A DNA stretch of 64,000 bases from an uncultured bacterium. GTDB taxonomy: Bacteria > Planctomycetota > UBA1135 > GCA-002686595. The first letter of the stretch is position 1. Each line of letters starts with the position of its first letter. The stretch is from contig CALCXM010000155.1 in NCBI GenBank assembly GCA_937905825.1, positions 30,480 through 94,479 on the forward strand, in the 5' to 3' direction. This document shows, piece after piece, positions 33,820-43,435 of this stretch. The notes beneath the pieces were generated by a model, which worked only from the letters and a program-made list of their open reading frames with translations, did no database searches and was not told the origin of the DNA. Made by a program: the position numbers and the translations under genes.

Positions 33820-36303
33820 TCAGAGACCGAGAACCGTCTGCAAGAAGCCGATCATCCCGGCGCGGGTTTCGAGATCTCCGTGGTACAGGTCCATGCCCAT
33901 GGACTGTGGAGTCAAGACGCCCCCGGAAGCATCCGTTGCCCGGTTGAGGAAGCGCGCGTCTCCGGTCAGCTTGTAGCCGAAGACCATCATGTTCCAGATC
34001 TGGTAACCGTCGTAGGAGGCGTAGCCATCCGCGGGCACGTAGTTGCAGAAGCTCGGCGTCGTCGTATCCCAGGGCCCCAGGGCCGTGTAGAAGTGCGGGT
34101 TGGGGGCGCCGGGTTCCCAAACCAAGTCGCTGATCATGGCGTAGGTCGACTTGATCAGGATCTGGTCGACTTGGGCTGCACGCACCGGCGCGGCGTTGTC
34201 GTAGACCGTGGTTCGAACTCCCCACAGGGCGTTTTGGATGATGCACTCCGAGATGGATTGCAGCAGGCGGTACTGCCCGTTCAAGTGGTTGTCACTCGGG
34301 TAGGACATGATGCTGCCGATGCAATTGGTTTGACCCAACTGCATGAGATCGACCACGTCGTCAAACCAAGGCCGGACTTGGCTACGCCAAACGGGGTGGG
34401 CCATGGAATAGGCGGCCGCCACGGTGTTGACCATCCAGCCCTGTTCGCGATCCAGCCAAAGGCCCTGGTGCGGATACTGCTCCGCGTACTGCTTGTCGAC
34501 GAAGAGTCCCGGTGAGATGCCCACGTCGCCCGCCGTTTGCGGCAAGACGCTGTAGGAAGCGCGGGCCAGTTCCGCTTGCATCATCAGGTCGTCTTTGGCG
34601 AGGGAGTCGTTGCCCAGCCAAGCCAAGGTCTTTGCAGCGCGGGTGTAGCGGATCAAGTGAGCGCCGTCCACGTGCATGAACGTCTCCAACTCTCGCAAGT
34701 AGGCAGGTGCACGACCTTGTGCTTCGACTGCGTTCGTGTGCAGGTCAGGCGCGTTTAGGAATCCGTGGGGGTCTCCCAGGATCAGCCACGGAATCATCCA
34801 GATGTAGACCGGCAGGTAGGGGCCGTTGGGACCAGTCTTCACCCAGCGTTCCAAGTGGAACGCGTCGCCGTTGCCTTGGTAGAGCGCCGTGGGGTGGCGC
34901 TCGGTGTACATGCGATGGGTGAGTTGATAGTAGCGATAGCCGTCACTGGATCCGGACCAGGCGGTCTTCACGCCTTCGACGAAGAAGATGCCCGAGCCGC
35001 CGGGAGCGCCGCCGTGTTCGTACCCATAGGGGTGGGCCCAGCCCAGGTTGCTGGAGACCACTGGCCACGGTCCGGGATTGCCCGACTCGAGCGAAGCGCG
35101 CAGGCCGTACAGCAAGCCGTTCATCTCGTTCCGCGAGTCCGCTTCGCTCTCGAGGTAATCGAGGTTCGGCAGGGGCATGTTGGTCGTGAAGTAGCGCGAC
35201 GTATGCGGGTTCCACCAAGAGTAGTAGCGGTTGCCCTGGGTGTTGTAGCCGTCCTTGCAGAAGGCCAAGCCCTCCTCACGCAAGATGGACAGCGCCAACT
35301 GCTCGGAGCCTTCCTTGCAGAGGATCAAACGCCGGTGGAACTGACTCTGCTGGTGCATCGCGTGCAGCTTGTTGTTCGGTAGCGGCTTGACCAGCGGAAC
35401 CAACACGCGGCTCTGCTCCGAAACCGCAGCCGCCAAAGTCGGATCGGAGAACGCGGAGAGGACCTTCCAACCCTCGGGCACATCCAGGGTCAGTCCATCG
35501 AAGAACAGTGTGCCCATCGGATCGTCCTGAGCGTCGCCCTGCATGCGACCCTCGTGGCCGTTGTGGACACGCAGGTCGAGGGAAACGATGTCTTTCCGGT
35601 CCCAAACCGTGACGTAACTGTGCACGCCCATGAGGTGCGGTAAGGTTCCGGAAGGACCGGAGACTGGCGCGACGGGCAGCATGTTCTCGTGGGTCCGAAA
35701 CTGGCTGGCAACGCGCCCGGTCTTGAGCGTACGTAGTTCGCTGCTCGAGCTGCGCAGGTCGCGCATGAGCTCCGCCTTGTACGGGTTACCAAAGACGTCT
35801 CGGGTGCGCAGGGTGATTCCACCGGGCTGGCGGATGAGTCTGGAAACAGCCACGGTGGGGCGCGTGCTTCCATGATCCGCCCCAGGAATGTGCAGCACGT
35901 CAAAGCTCAGTTGGGTGCCTGGCGGGACATTGTCCGGCCGCGTCACCATGGACACGAGTTCGATCACATCGGCCCCGTCCGTTGACAGTGGGTAACGGGA
36001 GACCACGTTGGTCTGGGCCGGGTAGGTGTTGCCGTCGCCGTCGCGCAGGAGGAACCTGCCGGTGGGGTTCCCGGGCAGGTAAAGGCGCGGAGGCAGGGGC
36101 AGGGTGCCGTGGAGCACAAACGTCTCCAACTGGGGGGCCGCTTGCCGCAAGACCCCGATTGCATTCTGCAGGGCGGGAAGGGCCAGCGCAGGGGAGCCGA
36201 GCAGGGCGAGGGTGAGGAAGGCGGTCAGCAGCGGGCGCCGTTGCGCGGCCACACAGCTACACGCGGGGCGAGCTGCCCCGAGGGAAAGAGAGAACCAAGA
36301 CAT
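33820..36303 (-). CDS. Large secreted protein, unknown function
   Basis: 827 residues with a signal peptide (LLTAFLTLALLGSPALA, ~25-41). The N-terminal half is beta-rich with Gly/Asn/Pro loops (RFLLRDGDGNTYPAQTN; GGITLRTRDVFGNPYKAEL). The second half has repeated aromatic and helical segments (YTRAAKTLAWLGNDSLAKDD; QGLWLDREQGWMVNTVAAA) that could form an alpha/alpha barrel as in some polysaccharide lyases. That is only a resemblance; no catalytic signature is recognised. The start ATG at 36303 is the first one giving a signal peptide; the frame is open to 36420. It is separated from the upstream flavoprotein gene by 237 bases. Probably a secreted carbohydrate-active or binding protein, if the barrel resemblance holds. 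Confidence 0.68.
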   Translation of the reverse strand: MSWFSLSLGAARPACSCVAAQRRPLLTAFLTLALLGSPALALPALQNAIGVLRQAAPQLETFVLHGTLPLPPRLYLPGNPTGRFLLRDGDGNTYPAQTNVVSRYPLSTDGADVIELVSMVTRPDNVPPGTQLSFDVLHIPGADHGSTRPTVAVSRLIRQPGGITLRTRDVFGNPYKAELMRDLRSSSSELRTLKTGRVASQFRTHENMLPVAPVSGPSGTLPHLMGVHSYVTVWDRKDIVSLDLRVHNGHEGRMQGDAQDDPMGTLFFDGLTLDVPEGWKVLSAFSDPTLAAAVSEQSRVLVPLVKPLPNNKLHAMHQQSQFHRRLILCKEGSEQLALSILREEGLAFCKDGYNTQGNRYYSWWNPHTSRYFTTNMPLPNLDYLESEADSRNEMNGLLYGLRASLESGNPGPWPVVSSNLGWAHPYGYEHGGAPGGSGIFFVEGVKTAWSGSSDGYRYYQLTHRMYTERHPTALYQGNGDAFHLERWVKTGPNGPYLPVYIWMIPWLILGDPHGFLNAPDLHTNAVEAQGRAPAYLRELETFMHVDGAHLIRYTRAAKTLAWLGNDSLAKDDLMMQAELARASYSVLPQTAGDVGISPGLFVDKQYAEQYPHQGLWLDREQGWMVNTVAAAYSMAHPVWRSQVRPWFDDVVDLMQLGQTNCIGSIMSYPSDNHLNGQYRLLQSISECIIQNALWGVRTTVYDNAAPVRAAQVDQILIKSTYAMISDLVWEPGAPNPHFYTALGPWDTTTPSFCNYVPADGYASYDGYQIWNMMVFGYKLTGDARFLNRATDASGGVLTPQSMGMDLYHGDLETRAGMIGFLQTVLGL

Positions 36304-36507
36304 GTTGCAAATCGCGGGGTGAGGAGGCGCGCGCAGATGGGGCGGTAGCGCGCGGAGGGATCTATTCACGGCCGAGCGGTGATTACCGGTTCGTGAACTC
36401 ACGATTGGAACGCCAGGCACTCCCCGCGGGACTCAGGCATCTCGGCGAAGGTCCGAGACTTACAGGAGCATCCTTTCCCCTGGGAAAAGCGCCTTCACGC
36501 TCCGCGT

Positions 36508-36524
36508 AAAAAGCCCTGTGGGGC
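36508..36524 (-). terminator. Weak intrinsic terminator
   Basis: On the minus strand GCCC-CACA-GGGC is followed by TTTTTA, about 17 bases past the stop of the flavoprotein gene. The stem is only 4 bp, but the T-run and position fit a terminator. Confidence 0.35.
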
Positions 36525-36540
36525 CTGGGGCGCTGGCTTC

Positions 36541-37809
36541 CTACGCCAATTCGGAAGCGCCGGCCAGGAACCCGCTCGCGAAGGCCCATTGCAGGTTGAA
36601 TCCCCCGCACGGACCGTCCAAATCGAGCACTTCCCCGCACAAGTAGAGGCCCTGCTGAAGCTTGCTCTCGAGCGACTCCGGGCGCACCTCTTTCAGCCGC
36701 ACGCCTCCGCGCGTCACAAAGGCACCGCCGAAACCCGTGGTCCCAGTGATCGTCAGGGGAGTCTGCACGAGGATGCGGATCAGACTCTCCTTCAACTCGC
36801 CGCCCAAGCTGTGGCTGGTTTCCGTGTTGGAAACGCCGCTCAACTCGCAGAGCACCTCGGCCAGTTCGAGGGGCACCTCTTCGGAGAGCCGCTCCACCAC
36901 CGGAGCCGGTTTTTGCGAGCGCCAGTCTTTGAGGATGGTTCGCCAATCCTCCTGGTTGCGGCCCTTGCACAGGTTCATGAACAGGGGAACCTCATCCAAG
37001 GTCTCGAGCAGGGGCGAGATGTCCCGCGAGATGTCGAGCACGACGGGCCCGCGAATGCCCTGCTTGGTGAAGATCAAGTCCCCAACCCGTTGGATGCGCG
37101 AGTGCTTTTTGATGGCCACTTGCAACTGGGCCTTGCCGACCGTGTGCATGCGGCAACGGGCGGGCCAATCCTCGGCGCTGACCAGTGGCACGCCTGCGGG
37201 AAAGCGTGGGGTCGTTCGGTGCCCAAAGCCCTGGGCGAAGGCGTAGCCACCGCCGGCAGCGCCTGACTTGGGCAGGGCCAGGCCACCGGTTGCGATGATC
37301 AGCTGCCGGGAACGGAAGGTGCCCCGGGCGTGGGCCACGTAGAATTCACCGTCCACGAACTCGGTGCTTGCGACGGAACAGTCCACGGCCACCTCGGCTC
37401 CCAGGCGTTCGATCTCCGCCACCAGAGCCGCCAGCACGGTGGAGGACTTGCGCGTCTCTGGCCAAACGCGAAACCCGTCGTGGCAGACGGTTTGCATGCC
37501 GAGCTCGTGGAAGAATTCACGCAGCTTGGGTCCACCCAATAGATCCAAAGCGGGCCCCATGAAGCGTCCATCGCGGCCGATGCGTTCCATGAACTCTTCC
37601 TGAGACAGGGTGTTCGAGAGGTTGCAGCGTTCGCCTCCCGAAGCCAGCAGTTTGCGACCGAGGGAATCCGACTTCTCGCACAGGAGCACGCGCTTGCCCG
37701 CTCGCCGCGCCGAGATCGTGGCCGCCATCCCGGAGGCGCCGCCCCCGATCACGATCAGGTCGTAGAGCCCTGCCGGGTCAGCGGGAAATGTAGAAGGGGA
37801 TTCAGCCAT
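36541..37809 (-). CDS. YhiN/HI0933-family FAD-dependent oxidoreductase
   Basis: 422 residues. Dinucleotide-binding GGGASGMAA at 22-30 and the second FAD motif LGRKLLASGGERCNLSN near 52-68 are diagnostic of the HI0933 family (Pfam HI0933_like). GGLALPKSGAAGGGYAFAQG and the C-terminal LYLCGEVLDLDGPCGGFNLQ are also family features. Physiological substrate is not established for most members; some reduce unsaturated steroid-like or quinone substrates. Cytosolic flavoprotein. The ATG at 37809 gives MAESPSTFP. It is 31 bases downstream of the APC permease gene and probably in the same transcript. Confidence 0.93.
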   Translation of the reverse strand: MAESPSTFPADPAGLYDLIVIGGGASGMAATISARRAGKRVLLCEKSDSLGRKLLASGGERCNLSNTLSQEEFMERIGRDGRFMGPALDLLGGPKLREFFHELGMQTVCHDGFRVWPETRKSSTVLAALVAEIERLGAEVAVDCSVASTEFVDGEFYVAHARGTFRSRQLIIATGGLALPKSGAAGGGYAFAQGFGHRTTPRFPAGVPLVSAEDWPARCRMHTVGKAQLQVAIKKHSRIQRVGDLIFTKQGIRGPVVLDISRDISPLLETLDEVPLFMNLCKGRNQEDWRTILKDWRSQKPAPVVERLSEEVPLELAEVLCELSGVSNTETSHSLGGELKESLIRILVQTPLTITGTTGFGGAFVTRGGVRLKEVRPESLESKLQQGLYLCGEVLDLDGPCGGFNLQWAFASGFLAGASELA

Positions 37810-37840
37810 GGGGACGGGGAGCCCAAGCAGCGCGCGCGGG

Positions 37841-39931
37841 TTAAGCGAAGCGCTCGTACAACCCGGCGATGACGTCGGGTTCGCCGAAGATCAACAGACG
37901 GTCTCCGGCGAGCAAGCGCGAGGAGCCACGGGGCACGAGTGTTCGCCCGTGGCGCCGGATGGTGGCGACGAGGCAGCGGTCGGGCAATTCGACGGAAGAG
38001 AGGTCCAATCCGGCCCACTGCCAGGCGGGCGTGTCGCGCTCGATGGCCACGGTGATGTAGCGGTCATCGCGCAGGAACACTTCGCGTAATTGCAGCTCAC
38101 TGTTGGCGGCCAGCCAGTGCTCCATGAAGTCGTCTTCATCGATGCGCGTGGCGAGCTGAGCCAAGATGCGCAGGTGCATGCTCGCGTCCCCTTCGGGACT
38201 GACGAGGAAGAAGGCCGCGTGCACGCCGTCGGTCAGGGATTGCTTGCCGAAGACGTTGCCGGCCAAGATGCGTAGCTCTTGCTTGAGTCGCACGAGCACC
38301 ATGAAGGGATGCTCGATGCCCTCGAGGCGCATGTGGGGCAAGGCGACGCCCTTTGAAACCGGAGTGGCACCTATTTGGGTGCCTTCGGTGAATCCCGCGA
38401 CGAAGGTTTCAAGCGGGTGATCGAGCCGCCGGGTGAGGGCCAAAGAGACCTTCTGAATGATCTCGGAGAACTCAGGAGTTTCGTCCCAGTCGATCACGAT
38501 GGAGTCGATCACGAGTTGCTCGAACGGATCGCTCTCGCGCAGGCCCTTCTCCTTCAGGATGGTGCGCAGTTCCGTGTCGAGCGGCTCGTGGCGCCCTTCC
38601 CCTAGACGTGCAAAGACATGGAAGATCGCTCCCCGTCGATCCACCCGGCGTCTGCCGTAGTGCAGGTACCAACCCACTCCGGTGCCGATCAGGACCAGAG
38701 TGAAAACGCTCGGAAGCCAGCCCATCTGGAAGATCAGGGCGAAGGGAGCGATCGTGCCGAACAGCGGAATCCAAGGGTAGAAGGGCGTCTTGTAGCCGGG
38801 GTCGTAGCTGTCGAGTCCGCTCTCGCGCATCACGATCACCGCTCCGCACAGGAGCGCAAAGATCAGGAGCTGGAAAGCGCTGGCGAGCTTCGCGATCTTC
38901 ATCACGTCGAGCCCCAGCACGATGGCGATAACGATGCACGAGGTCAGGATGACGGCGTTCCGCGGAACGCCATTGGCGGTCACCTTGCCCAAGAGCTCTG
39001 GCATCAAGCCGTCCCGGCTCATGGCCATCGGGTAACGGGATGAAGCCAGGAGGCCCGCGTTGCACACGGAGAAGAAGGCCAAGATGGCCGCGCCACTCAC
39101 CAGCCCTTTGCCCCAGGGGCCCGCGATCTCGAAGGCGCTGTCCGCCATCGGTGTGAGGCTCGCGGCCAAGGCTCCTGGTGCGAGCACGCCCACCATTACG
39201 GTGGTGGCCAAGATGTAGATCGTCAGCGACACCGCAAAGGAAAGGAACACGGCGCGCGGCAAGGTCTTCTCGGGATCGCTGACCTCTTCGGCCACGGAGG
39301 CGACCTTCGTGACACCCACGTACGAGATGTAGACCATGCCCGCAGTCGCGATCACTTCGTTGCCACCGGCGCCAAAGAAGTTCTCGAAGTGCGAGGCCTG
39401 AATCACTGGCAAGCCGAGGATCATGAAGAGCGCGAGCACGACCAGCAGGCAGACCACGAGGATTTGCTGCATGCCGCCCGTCTTCTTCGATCCCAGCAGA
39501 TTGAGGCAGCCGAAGACGATCGCGAAAAAAACCGCGAGGGCCTTGTTGGCCCAGCCGTCTGCTTCGATGTAAAGCGACACGTAGGCGCTCAGGCCGACCA
39601 GCGCAAAGCTCGTTTTTAGAATCAGTGCCAACCACGTGCCGATCCCGCCGACGGTGCCCACCAAGGGGCCCAGGCTGCGCTCGAGGAAGTAGTAGGCTCC
39701 ACCGGAGCGCGGCATGGCGGTCGAGAGTTCCACGATGCACAGCATCGAGGGCACCATCGGAACGGCCGCGAGGATGTAGGCGAAGATCATCGCCGGCCCG
39801 GCCTGCGCGAAGGCAGTGCCGGGCAGCAAGAACAGTCCCGCCGACAGAGTGGCTCCGGTGGCAAGAGCGAAGACGTCGAAGAGCTTCAGCTCCTTCTTTA
39901 GCTTCGGATTGCTCGAGGTACTGTCTGCCAT
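37841..39931 (-). CDS. APC-family amino acid permease with EIIA and RCK-C domains
   Basis: 696 residues. About twelve hydrophobic segments fill ~10-430, with APC features in FALATGATLSAGLFLLPGTA and AMPRSGGAYYFLERSLGPLV. A cytosolic tail follows: a PTS EIIA type-2 (nitrogen/fructose) domain with the phosphorylatable His in SKGVALPHMRLEGI near residue 531, then a TrkA-C/RCK-C-like domain (AWQWAGLDLSSVELPDR; LLAGDRLLIFGEPDVI) at ~630-696. This suggests an amino acid transporter gated by PTS phosphorylation and a small ligand. Start ATG at 39931; only 11 bases separate it from the helicase gene, which it follows on the same strand. Confidence 0.9.
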   Translation of the reverse strand: MADSTSSNPKLKKELKLFDVFALATGATLSAGLFLLPGTAFAQAGPAMIFAYILAAVPMVPSMLCIVELSTAMPRSGGAYYFLERSLGPLVGTVGGIGTWLALILKTSFALVGLSAYVSLYIEADGWANKALAVFFAIVFGCLNLLGSKKTGGMQQILVVCLLVVLALFMILGLPVIQASHFENFFGAGGNEVIATAGMVYISYVGVTKVASVAEEVSDPEKTLPRAVFLSFAVSLTIYILATTVMVGVLAPGALAASLTPMADSAFEIAGPWGKGLVSGAAILAFFSVCNAGLLASSRYPMAMSRDGLMPELLGKVTANGVPRNAVILTSCIVIAIVLGLDVMKIAKLASAFQLLIFALLCGAVIVMRESGLDSYDPGYKTPFYPWIPLFGTIAPFALIFQMGWLPSVFTLVLIGTGVGWYLHYGRRRVDRRGAIFHVFARLGEGRHEPLDTELRTILKEKGLRESDPFEQLVIDSIVIDWDETPEFSEIIQKVSLALTRRLDHPLETFVAGFTEGTQIGATPVSKGVALPHMRLEGIEHPFMVLVRLKQELRILAGNVFGKQSLTDGVHAAFFLVSPEGDASMHLRILAQLATRIDEDDFMEHWLAANSELQLREVFLRDDRYITVAIERDTPAWQWAGLDLSSVELPDRCLVATIRRHGRTLVPRGSSRLLAGDRLLIFGEPDVIAGLYERFA

Positions 39932-39942
39932 GTTCGTTCTAG

Positions 39943-42900
39943 TTAGGAGAGCAACAGTTCTAGATCTTCGCGGGTCAAGTCGCGCAGAACTGCGTTGTCT
40001 CGGGAGAGGATGGCATTGGCTAGGCTGCGCTTGCGCTCCTGCAGGTCCAAGACCTTTTCTTCCGTGGTGTCCCGCGAGATCAGGCGGTACGCCATGACCT
40101 TACGCGTTTGCCCGATGCGGTGACTGCGGTCGATGGCTTGGCTTTCCGCGGCGGGGTTCCACCAGGGATCCAAGAGGAACACGTAGTCCGCAGCAGTCAA
40201 GTTGAGGCCGTGACCACCTGCTTTCAGGCTGATCAAGAACAGCGTGCACTTCGGGTTGTTTTGGAACTCGTCGACTCGCTCTTCCCGCTTGCGCGTGCGT
40301 CCATCCAGGTAGGTGTAGTTGAACTCGTTGCGATCCAGCAGGTTGCGCAGGGCGCCGAGATGCTGAGTGAACTGACTGAAGATCAGAGCCTTGTGCCCTT
40401 CCTCGCGCAGTTCTTCGAGCATCGGAAGCAACACTTCGAACTTGGCCGAGGGCTCTTCGATGCGCGTCGGATCCAAGAGCGCCGGATGGCAGGAGGCCTG
40501 GCGCAAGCGCAACAAGGCTTCCAAAACGTGGATGCGCGGCACCGAGGAGAAGGGCTCCTTCGCACTCAGCAGCGAAGCCCGGTAGTACTCGCGCAGTTCG
40601 TCGTAGTCCGTACGCTGACGTTTGGTGAGGTCGCAGTAGATGATCTGCTCGCTCTTCTCCGGCAGGTCCGGCAGCACGTCTTCCTTGCGGCGACGCAGTA
40701 GGAAGGGACGCAGAGCGCCGGCGATGCGTGAGCGATCTTCGGGAGAAAGCCGATCCCCGCGCTTGCCCGCGAAGAGTCGTTTGAAGCTGGTCGAGCGCCC
40801 GAGCATGCCCGGGTTGAGGAACTCAAAGATCGACCAAAGCTCGCCCAGGTGATTTTCGATCGGCGTACCCGAGAGTGCCAGTCGATGGTCCGAACGCAGC
40901 AGTCGCACTGCTTTGCTGATCTGGCTGGAGTTGTTCTTGATCGCTTGGGCTTCATCGAGAATCGCGTAGTCGAAATCGACTTCGCGCAACTCTTGGATGT
41001 CCCGACGCAGCGTCCCGTAGGTGGTGATGACGAGTTGGACGTCCTTCATCTGAGCCAAGAGATCGCCGCGTTCCGGGCCGCCGTAGCACATGACTCTGAG
41101 GTCAGGGGCGAAGCGTTTGGCCTCGCGTTCCCAGTTGAAAACCAGGGACTTGGGCGCGACCACGAGCGAGGGCTTGCCGTTGCTGCCGCTGGCGCGCCTG
41201 TCTTCCAACTCGGCGAGCACTTGCACGGTCTTTCCGAGGCCCATGTCGTCCGCGAGGCAGCCGCCGAGGCCGAGCTCCTGAAGCGCGTTGATCCAACCCA
41301 GGCCTTCCCGCTGGTACTTGCGAAGCTCCCCTTGGAAGCTCTCGACCTCATGACGTGGCTCCGCGTGTCCAACCTGTCCAAGGCGGTTGCGCAAAGCATC
41401 GTAGCCGGCGTCGGTCGCCACCTGGGCGTCCTGAGAACTGAGCAAGGCGTCCAGCAGCCAACCTTGGCTCTTGCCAAATCGAATGGCGCCGTCGGATGAC
41501 TTTCCAAGTCGTTCGATCAGGTTCCATTGCTTGGAACCCTCTTCGGGCAACAGGCCGATGCTGCCATCGGGAAGCTCAAAGAAGTGATCGCCCTTGCGCG
41601 ACGCGGCCAAGATTTCCGGCAGGGGCACTTCCGTCCCGGAGAAGTTGATGGTGCCCGTGACATCGAACCAGTCGATGCCCGAGGTGATTGCAAAGTTGGT
41701 CTTGCCGCTGGTGTGAATGCGTGAGCCAGCGAGGTCCAGCTGCCAACCCTGATTGAGCAGGGAGCGCGTGGCCGGTTGCAGAAGTTTGGGGGCCAGGGTC
41801 GGCCGCGGGGGAGAGTTCTCGGTGTGTTGCTCGAGGCTGCCACCCACTTCAAGGAAGAGACGCAGCGCTTTTTGCTCCAGAGCCTCGGCACGCCGCACCG
41901 CGCGGCCCGAAGGCAAGGTCACCACCGGTTGCGTGTCCTCCGCCGCGATGATCTCTCCGGCGTAAGAGAACCGAACGGCGCACTCGAAGTTTTGGCCGTC
42001 CTCGACGCGAGTGGTCACGCTCAAGATCGGAACCGGGGCGATGCCGTCACTGTCCGGCTCCGCTTCTCCCGTACCGCTCTCCTCCGAGTTAAAAATGGAA
42101 GTCACTTGCAAGAGCCGTGACTTCTCTTTGGTGGGCACTTCGATCGGGCCTCCGAGCATGACGGACTCGACCACGTGCCAGGGCGGTGCGTCATTCACGC
42201 GCAGGAAGCCCTCTCCGGTGAAGAGCAAGTCTCCAGCAAAGAGGAACATCTCCGCGGTTAGCTCGCGCTCTTCCTCGTCGCGCTTGAGGAAGTAGTCGAA
42301 GGAGATGCGTGGACCCCCTTCGCGGATCCGAGGAGCGATGATCCAAGGCTCGCCTTTGTCCCAGGAAAGCGGTTTGCTCGAAATCCTGCCGCTGCGCGAA
42401 GCGAAGACGCGCCCGGTGTCGCAGGCGAGTTGCATGATGTGCGTGATCGCAGCTCCCGGCAAACGGGAACGACCCAGGCGCCGGGCTTGAGAAAACTCGG
42501 GGGACTCAGGCACGCCGAAGGGGCTCAGAAGGTCCGTGAGTTTTCGATCCGTCACCTCGCCAAAGCGCGTGCGCTCTGGGGCGTCGATGGCGATGCGCTT
42601 GGCTTGGTTCCAACCCCCATGTCGGTTGCGTTTCTGCCACTCGGTGGTGAGGTACAAATAGTCGCAGTCGAGGGACAGGCTCACATCGAACAGGTAGCGG
42701 ATGCGTCCGTGTAGTTCGCCGACTTCCGACCAAGGGTTCACGTGTCGTCCGCGGGCGGCCCGTTCGAGTTGCTCCAAGCGGCTGCGCCACAGGGCGCTGG
42801 GCACGAACTCCTCGCGCATCTTCGTGAGCAAGCCGTCCTTCTGGCAGTGCTGAATCAGGGCCCACTGGTGATAGCAGGGCCCGTTCAGCTCGGGGGCATC

Positions 42901-43233
42901 ACAAGAGCAGCGACTGACGAGCTTGGGCTCGTCCATCAGCAGGTCTTCCTCGAAGTAGATCTCCACACGCGAAGGCGGCGCGATCTCATCCGGATCTTCC
43001 CCCTCGGGGCAGTAGCTGGGCTCGGGGGTGTAGACCGGGCCCTCCTCCGCCAGCAATTCGCCGTCTACGGACAGTTCGCCGTCCGCACCCGGCGGAACGG
43101 TCACCGTCTGGGAAACCGAGCCAAGGATATGTCCGTGGCTGACTTCAACGTTTTGAACTCCACCGGCTTCGAGCAGGGCTTGGCCTTCCTTGCGGACGGA
43201 GAATCGGAAACGCTTGAGAAGTTGTTTTCGCAT
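39943..43233 (-). CDS. SNF2/SWI2-type helicase with SWIM-like zinc finger
   Basis: 1096 residues. The N-terminal third has a SWIM-type zinc finger (CSCDAPELNGPCYHQWAL, CxC...CxH). A long middle region is followed by two RecA-like domains: Walker A in ADDMGLGKT near residue 663, motif II LDEAQAIKN near 758, motif III LALSGTPIENHLGELWSIFE, and motif VI IDRSHRIGQTRKVMAYRLI near 1037. Bacterial SWIM-SNF2 ATPases translocate on DNA and are linked to transcription or repair; target unknown. The ATG at 43233 starts a plausible N-terminus (MRKQLLKRFRF); the frame is open upstream. It diverges from the gene at 43436. Confidence 0.95.
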   Translation of the reverse strand: MRKQLLKRFRFSVRKEGQALLEAGGVQNVEVSHGHILGSVSQTVTVPPGADGELSVDGELLAEEGPVYTPEPSYCPEGEDPDEIAPPSRVEIYFEEDLLMDEPKLVSRCSCDAPELNGPCYHQWALIQHCQKDGLLTKMREEFVPSALWRSRLEQLERAARGRHVNPWSEVGELHGRIRYLFDVSLSLDCDYLYLTTEWQKRNRHGGWNQAKRIAIDAPERTRFGEVTDRKLTDLLSPFGVPESPEFSQARRLGRSRLPGAAITHIMQLACDTGRVFASRSGRISSKPLSWDKGEPWIIAPRIREGGPRISFDYFLKRDEEERELTAEMFLFAGDLLFTGEGFLRVNDAPPWHVVESVMLGGPIEVPTKEKSRLLQVTSIFNSEESGTGEAEPDSDGIAPVPILSVTTRVEDGQNFECAVRFSYAGEIIAAEDTQPVVTLPSGRAVRRAEALEQKALRLFLEVGGSLEQHTENSPPRPTLAPKLLQPATRSLLNQGWQLDLAGSRIHTSGKTNFAITSGIDWFDVTGTINFSGTEVPLPEILAASRKGDHFFELPDGSIGLLPEEGSKQWNLIERLGKSSDGAIRFGKSQGWLLDALLSSQDAQVATDAGYDALRNRLGQVGHAEPRHEVESFQGELRKYQREGLGWINALQELGLGGCLADDMGLGKTVQVLAELEDRRASGSNGKPSLVVAPKSLVFNWEREAKRFAPDLRVMCYGGPERGDLLAQMKDVQLVITTYGTLRRDIQELREVDFDYAILDEAQAIKNNSSQISKAVRLLRSDHRLALSGTPIENHLGELWSIFEFLNPGMLGRSTSFKRLFAGKRGDRLSPEDRSRIAGALRPFLLRRRKEDVLPDLPEKSEQIIYCDLTKRQRTDYDELREYYRASLLSAKEPFSSVPRIHVLEALLRLRQASCHPALLDPTRIEEPSAKFEVLLPMLEELREEGHKALIFSQFTQHLGALRNLLDRNEFNYTYLDGRTRKREERVDEFQNNPKCTLFLISLKAGGHGLNLTAADYVFLLDPWWNPAAESQAIDRSHRIGQTRKVMAYRLISRDTTEEKVLDLQERKRSLANAILSRDNAVLRDLTREDLELLLS

Positions 43234-43334
43234 GAAGGAAGGGCGCCTATGCAGACTAGCCCGCGAGGGGGGACGCGGGCCGGCGCTCAAATGAAATGGC
43301 TGAGTGGCTAGTTCGAGCGAGCCGCACAGGATAA

Positions 43335-43357
43335 GGGATCCTTCGCCGGGATCCTTC
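43335..43357. promoter_or_regulatory. Direct repeat in divergent promoter region
   Basis: GGGATCCTTC occurs twice, at 43335-43344 and 43348-43357 (13-base period), in the ~200-base spacer between the divergent helicase and zinc-ribbon genes. Tandem sites of this kind can bind a regulator; no other support. Confidence 0.4.
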
Positions 43358-43435
43358 ACTCCCTGTAGGTTTTCCGATCAGCTGGTACCTTTGCGTCCCC
43401 TGATCGAGCTCCAGAGTCCGGAAGACCTACTGACC

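Noticed and set aside
38472..39740. Alternative minus frame (422 codons) inside the permease gene
   Set aside because: Arg/His/Gly-rich shadow of the APC permease frame, no domain.
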